Assembly (NCBI GenBank): GCA_013397865.1 | Contig: VZTI01004336.1 | Coordinates: 1-64,000, forward strand | Length of the DNA: 64,000 bases | From: Struthidea cinerea | Taxonomy: Eukaryota > Chordata > Aves > Passeriformes > Corcoracidae | Direction: 5' to 3' | Shown here: positions 60,101-64,000 of the stretch, in pieces | Numbering within the stretch: position 1 is the first letter of the stretch | Layout: every line of letters starts with the position of its first letter | The notes under the pieces: generated by a model | Seen by the model: the letters and a program-made list of their open reading frames with translations, nothing else | Told to the model about the DNA's origin: nothing | Databases searched by the model: none | Translations under genes and position numbers: made by a program

Positions 60101-63100
60101 AAAAGATCATGTGGAGATATTTGTCGATTGTAGTTAAGTTACAGCTGTCAATTTAGAAGCTTCGGGATGTTTTTGTTTGAAAGACTTTATTTCAGACTCA
60201 TACCCTATTAACTGTGCTTGTACTTAACTGTTTGGTGAAAGTCTTTGTGTCCCTTCCACAGGGTATTAAGTAAAATCCAAAAGGTTTGCCCCAGAGTAAT
60301 AGTTCCCAAGATGATCTGGGTTGCCCCAAGGAAGAAATTGCTGGGAAAGTGGGCAGCTGATCAAACTGATCATGATATGTTTCTGTTTTCCATGTTAGAA
60401 GAGTATGTTTCAGGAAGATACAAGTTTAAGCATAGCACTGATGTTGGAGTGCACCAGGGGGTGGTAGAGAGATAGGCCCTGAGGATCAGAGAGAGGGCTT
60501 CTTTCCTGGGCCGGGAGGCGACCCTAGGAGTGCATCCAGGTCACCAGAGATGGACTGAGAGAAGATTGTGTGTTTATGGACAGACTGGGCCTATGAGAAG
60601 TGTTAATTGTAGTTTGTAGCCTTATAGGGTATTGTTTACCTATTACCATAATGGGTAAAATCTGTGTAATACCCCAGGTGATTGGGAGACACTGTGGTGA
60701 ACATCTTTCCTGTTTATATGATGTTATATCCTGTTGGGTGCTGGTATTTAAGGAATTCTGACTGCGCAATAAAGGTCTTTGCTGCTCTCCATCTGATGAG
60801 CAAAGTCCTTGCCCATGCATCATTACTGCACACTGTTTATAGAGAATGCTGATAAGCGTTAGCCCTGCTGGGATGATACACTTCGCTTCTCTGGCTGTCG
60901 AGTGTTTTAACTTTACGGTATCTGCATACAAACTGTTACACTAACTACACTAATAATTGAAAAGTGTATAAAATCAAACCTCAGCTCTGGGATTGCAGTC
61001 AAGTAAGCAATTTTCTCAAAATACTCTGGTGTACACAATCATTGTCTGCTGTGTTTTTACTCTACAATTAATGCTGCAGTAAAATAGTTAAAAAGCTGTA
61101 AGATGTCATTAACAGTATCATGCAGACTTTATGCGATGTTTGGATCTGATTTCAAACCAGGCCCTCCTGGAACTGGGAAAACGTCTCTCTGTAAAGCATT
61201 GGCTCAGAAACTGACAATTCGACTGTCATACAGGTGAGAATTCTTCGGAAATTTTTCACTTTAGCTTACTATACTTAGTTGTTCTTTTTCACTAGCCCGA
61301 GTATATTTAATATTTGATTTCAAGTAACTTGTACCTAGTGCTAATGTGTCTTCTTTTTTGTAGAGCACCAGGCTAGCAATAAAATTGATCTGCTAGACTG
61401 ATTAGGATATTTCAATGCCTTTTAATATGTGTAATTATTTGTGCCCAGGTGTGTTAAAGAAATTCCAGTGGCAGTACAGAAATTTTTGCTCACATTGTAC
61501 ATCAATGAAGATTAAAGGTCAAAGGATCAAAGAGTATTTTGGGTTTTGTATCTTCATGTTTGATAGAGCCTGGTTTTAATAGGTAGCAATTTTTAAACTA
61601 ATTTCTTTTGTACTTAGATTGTCTGAATGCCACAATCTACAGAGGTCAGTTTGTATATCAGACAGGTTATAAGAAATAGCTTAAAAGTTCATAGCAACTT
61701 AACAAATTTATATTTAAAAAAATAAATGTTATATAAAATACAAGGTGTAGCATAAATAATGTGTAATTATTGTCATGATCTGACTCTAGCCCAAGCTGAA
61801 TGTGTGAAAATCATGCGCTGTATAATGTGTGGTTGAGATACTTTGTCATTTCTTGCTGTACTGAAGAAAATCTTTCACAAAGAGAAGAATAAGGCAATTA
61901 TCATGGGAACTGTTACCCGTTCTAATGAAGAAATTCTAGTAGCAATTTAATATACAGAATTCTAGTGACGTTTTCAGCAACATGACGATTTCCAGCAACA
62001 AAAATAATACCGATAAAACATGTATTGTGTTTTGAAAGGTAAGTAATTTAAAGTACTAATTCACAGAATTCCAGGGTCAGAATGTCAGGAATGAGACTTA
62101 TAGAAGTTAAGGATATCACTGATTTTTATTTACAGTTGAGTTGATACTTCTTTGTCTCTTCATACTTTAGGTATAGGTATGGACAGTTAATTGAGATAAA
62201 CAGCCATAGCCTTTTCTCTAAATGGTTTTCTGAGGTATGTATTGATGTAGCTAATAAAATAAACTTTGTGTTTTAGAAATTACACTGTAATTATTCTGTT
62301 GAGCTTTTTTCTTAAGTATGCGCACCAGAGATTGCTCAGAATAATTAATGTGTTTGAGAACGCTTAAAGAGAAGTTATATTAGAAAGTTGTTTTTTACAA
62401 TACCCAGGTATTTACACCTTTAAATATTATAAGCCTTAGAAAGTTGTGTGGTAAGGAAATAGTTAAATATTTACATATGGTGTCTTTCTAGAGTGGCAAG
62501 CTTGTGACCAAGATGTTTCAGAAGATCCAAGAGTTAGTTGATGACAGAGATGCTCTTGTATTTGTACTGATTGATGAGGTATGATTCCAACAGCATTGTT
62601 GTACATGAAATTTAGAAGAAAGGAAATTGATGGGAAGGAGCTGCAATAGTGCTCATTTATAAAGAACAATAGGAGCACATTTATGCTACTTTGTAAGCTA
62701 CATAACTGTGCAGATGAGTGAATTTTAGTCTTGATTGCTGCAGATTTGAGATGTTTGGAAGGAATGTAGTATGACTTAGCAGGCAAATTCCAGCTGAAAA
62801 TTACTTGGAACCTTTCTTGGTGGAATTTCCCTTGCTTCTGTATGTTTGCAAGTGGAATACTGTTTTAAACTTCAAAGTAGCCCAGATTGTGTCATTTGCG
62901 CTCTTCTATTTGTTGTAAAGCTCTAAAAAACATCAATGTGGTTCTATTCACTGCCGTTAGATTTTCTTCAAACTTGCATACATAAGCAACTCAGTAAGTA
63001 AGTACCTTATTAACTTTGTCGTGTTGGAGTTCCTATGGGGACGCTCACTCTAAATTCAACCTATTCGTTATTCTGGTGGTATGTCCCATTCCCTCCACCT

Positions 63101-63487
63101 CCAAAATTTAAAATGAAAACCAGCCTCCATTCTGCTGTCTAAACAGGAATTTCCCTCACTGCACTTTGCTTCCTTGACATGCCTTTCTTTCTCCCTGGAA
63201 ATTCCTACTTAACAAAAGGTTTTGAAGATGGAGTTTTAGATAGCAGGTACAGGGATCTGGAGGTGTACTGCATGGGTTACCTGTTTGCTGCCAGGACTCC
63301 AAAAGTGCGATCTTTTGGGGGTTTTGGTGTTTGGTGATTTTGTCGTTCTTGTTTTGGTTGATTGGTTTGGTTTTTTGTAGGTGGAAAGCCTCACAGCAGC
63401 CCGCAGTGCCTTCAAGGCAGGCACAGAGCCTTCAGATGCTATTCGTGTGGTGAATGCTGTACTGACACAAATAGACCAGATTAAAAG
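54177..63487 (+). CDS. TRIP13: TRIP13 (pachytene checkpoint 2 AAA+ ATPase), 5' part, exons 1-9
   Basis: TRIP13/PCH2 is a hexameric AAA+ ATPase that, with p31comet, remodels HORMA-domain proteins such as MAD2 and HORMADs; it acts in spindle-checkpoint silencing and meiotic chromosome-axis control. Exons: 54177-54268, 55820-55985, 56289-56418, 57684-57739, 59403-59493, 61161-61233, 62171-62234, 62492-62578, 63381-63487. They join in frame to 288 codons plus two bases, about two thirds of the 432-residue human protein. The product begins MDDAAGDLKQALPNV, then RKLLNRHNIVFGDY-like sequence in exon 2 and the HHWVLPAAEFHGLW linker. Walker A GPPGTGKT falls at residues 179-186 and Walker B VFVLIDE ends at Glu253, the same numbering as human. 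The start has A at -3 and G at +4. Sensor 1, sensor 2 and the C-terminal lid lie beyond the window. Exon 1 has a weak GTCTCT donor. Confidence 0.96.
54386..55185 (-). mobile_element. Old CR1 fragment in TRIP13 intron 1, antisense
   Basis: Diverged reverse complement of the CR1 ORF2 end and 3' region, with recognisable TTGGAGCTCACAACTGCACA, AGTACTCCAGATGTGG, TAGCAGGGGCACCCTGCTGA and CCCTCTGAGCTGGACAG pieces. It begins about 120 bp after TRIP13 exon 1 and abuts the CpG island. A long frame at 54177-54629 is TRIP13 exon 1 read into this repeat. Confidence 0.75.
55611..55708 (+). repeat. G/T-rich low-complexity tract upstream of TRIP13 exon 2
   Basis: Nearly pure G/T on the plus strand with many GG and GGGG runs separated by T runs. 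It ends about 110 bp before exon 2. A similar tract (about 63298-63380) runs directly into the exon 9 acceptor. Confidence 0.85.
56532..56594. repeat. Imperfect tandem duplication of about 31 bp in TRIP13 intron 3
   Basis: Two adjacent copies share the core TTTGGACTTTTTTCTTT preceded by CAAATAT(G/A)T, with a few substitutions between them. Confidence 0.9.
60246..60940 (+). mobile_element. ERV-derived LTR/3' end in TRIP13 intron 5, sense orientation
   Basis: Within the 1.67-kb intron between TRIP13 exons 5 and 6 lies a block with a TATTTAA box (60745-60751), AATAAA (60768-60773), then a R/U5-like stretch ending TGTTACA at 60940. The first 230 bp contain an open frame (about 60245-60475) that may be the end of a viral ORF or a leader; I cannot assign it. 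Ends are approximate because no clean target duplication is seen. The element is in the same direction as TRIP13, so its poly(A) signal could act on the TRIP13 transcript. Confidence 0.6.
61161..62578 (+). other. TRIP13: TRIP13 ATPase-core exons 6-8 (Walker A and B)
   Basis: Exon 6 (61161-61233) completes Walker A (GPPGTGKTSLCKALAQKL), with the first Gly codon split across intron 5. Exon 7 (62171-62234) encodes YRYGQLIEINSHSLFSKWFSE, which includes the pore-loop segment. Exon 8 (62492-62578) encodes SGKLVTKMFQKIQELV and Walker B ending LIDE. The catalytic Lys185 and Glu253 are present, so the enzyme should be active. Confidence 0.92.
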
Positions 63488-64000
63488 GTATTGTTTGCAT
63501 ATTATTGCAACAGCAAAAGGTAATTGACAATTTCAGTATCCCTATTCCTTCTAAATTTCAATTCCTGCTTGGAATACTAAACCAGATTGGTTTGTGAAGT
63601 ATTCTTTGTTAATGATGCTAGTTTTGAAAAGAAACAGGAGTAATCCAGTAGAATATTTTACACATACCTGGGTGGGCAGTCAAATCTATGGACAGTATGC
63701 TTCCCTTAAAGATAGGGAGAGAAAAAGGACAGATCATCATGATGTCTGCTTGGAGAACAGACATCAAAATTGAAATGGAAAACATGTTGAGTAGAGGTTC
63801 AAATTTACGATTCTTCTTTTCATAATCTTTTTTTGTGTGTGTCAGAAGCTATGCCAGTAGGTTCTAGATAGTTAATGTATATCACCTGTGAAATAGCAGT
63901 AGAGGAACTATGGACACTTGAGAAACAGCTGAAGGAAAGAGACTGTGCATTGAAATAGTCTGGTAATAACTGGCCAAGAGCTTCAGTTCATTTAATGCAA

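Noticed and set aside
1..64000. CRISPR arrays, bacterial operons, tRNA or rRNA genes
   Set aside because: The window is vertebrate DNA with spliced genes; no spaced direct repeats or recognisable tRNA/rRNA sequence were seen by eye.

Overview
The window looks like avian nuclear DNA. It is AT-rich, with two intron-containing genes whose exons join in frame at GT/AG sites. It carries several 3'-end fragments of CR1 LINEs and ERV-type LTRs of the kind common in bird genomes. No species can be named from sequence alone.

Right half: two conserved genes are arranged head to head. BRD9 (minus strand, stop at 29953, start codon at 53694) is read here as 17 coding exons. It encodes the bromodomain subunit of the non-canonical BAF (SWI/SNF) chromatin-remodelling complex. 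TRIP13 (plus strand, start codon at 54177) is present as its first 9 coding exons, 288 codons including Walker A and Walker B, and runs off the right edge. Their start codons are 482 bp apart in a TATA-less CpG island with ETS, GC-box, E2F-like and E-box motifs, so a shared bidirectional promoter is likely. A 49-base assembly gap (53468-53516) lies in BRD9 intron 1.

Left half (1 to about 29.9 kb): I recognise no conserved gene. It holds a well-preserved solo LTR (720-1306), an older LTR (about 9028-9634), an LTR fragment (about 20769-20965), three CR1 fragments, simple repeats and hairpins. Two blocks look gene-like but are unassigned: 7354-7676 (open on both strands, CpG-rich for its surroundings) and 28001-28264 (TATA box, short ORF and strong splice donor on the minus strand). 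In human the neighbour past the BRD9 3' end is ZDHHC11; I saw no DHHC exon here.

The most useful observations concern gene structure: a 72-nt in-frame exon in BRD9 that the human protein I remember lacks, a second acceptor in BRD9 exon 7 that would remove 20 codons, two weak splice donors, and a sense-oriented LTR with a poly(A) signal in the TRIP13 intron just before the Walker A exon. I did not find a new multi-gene system.
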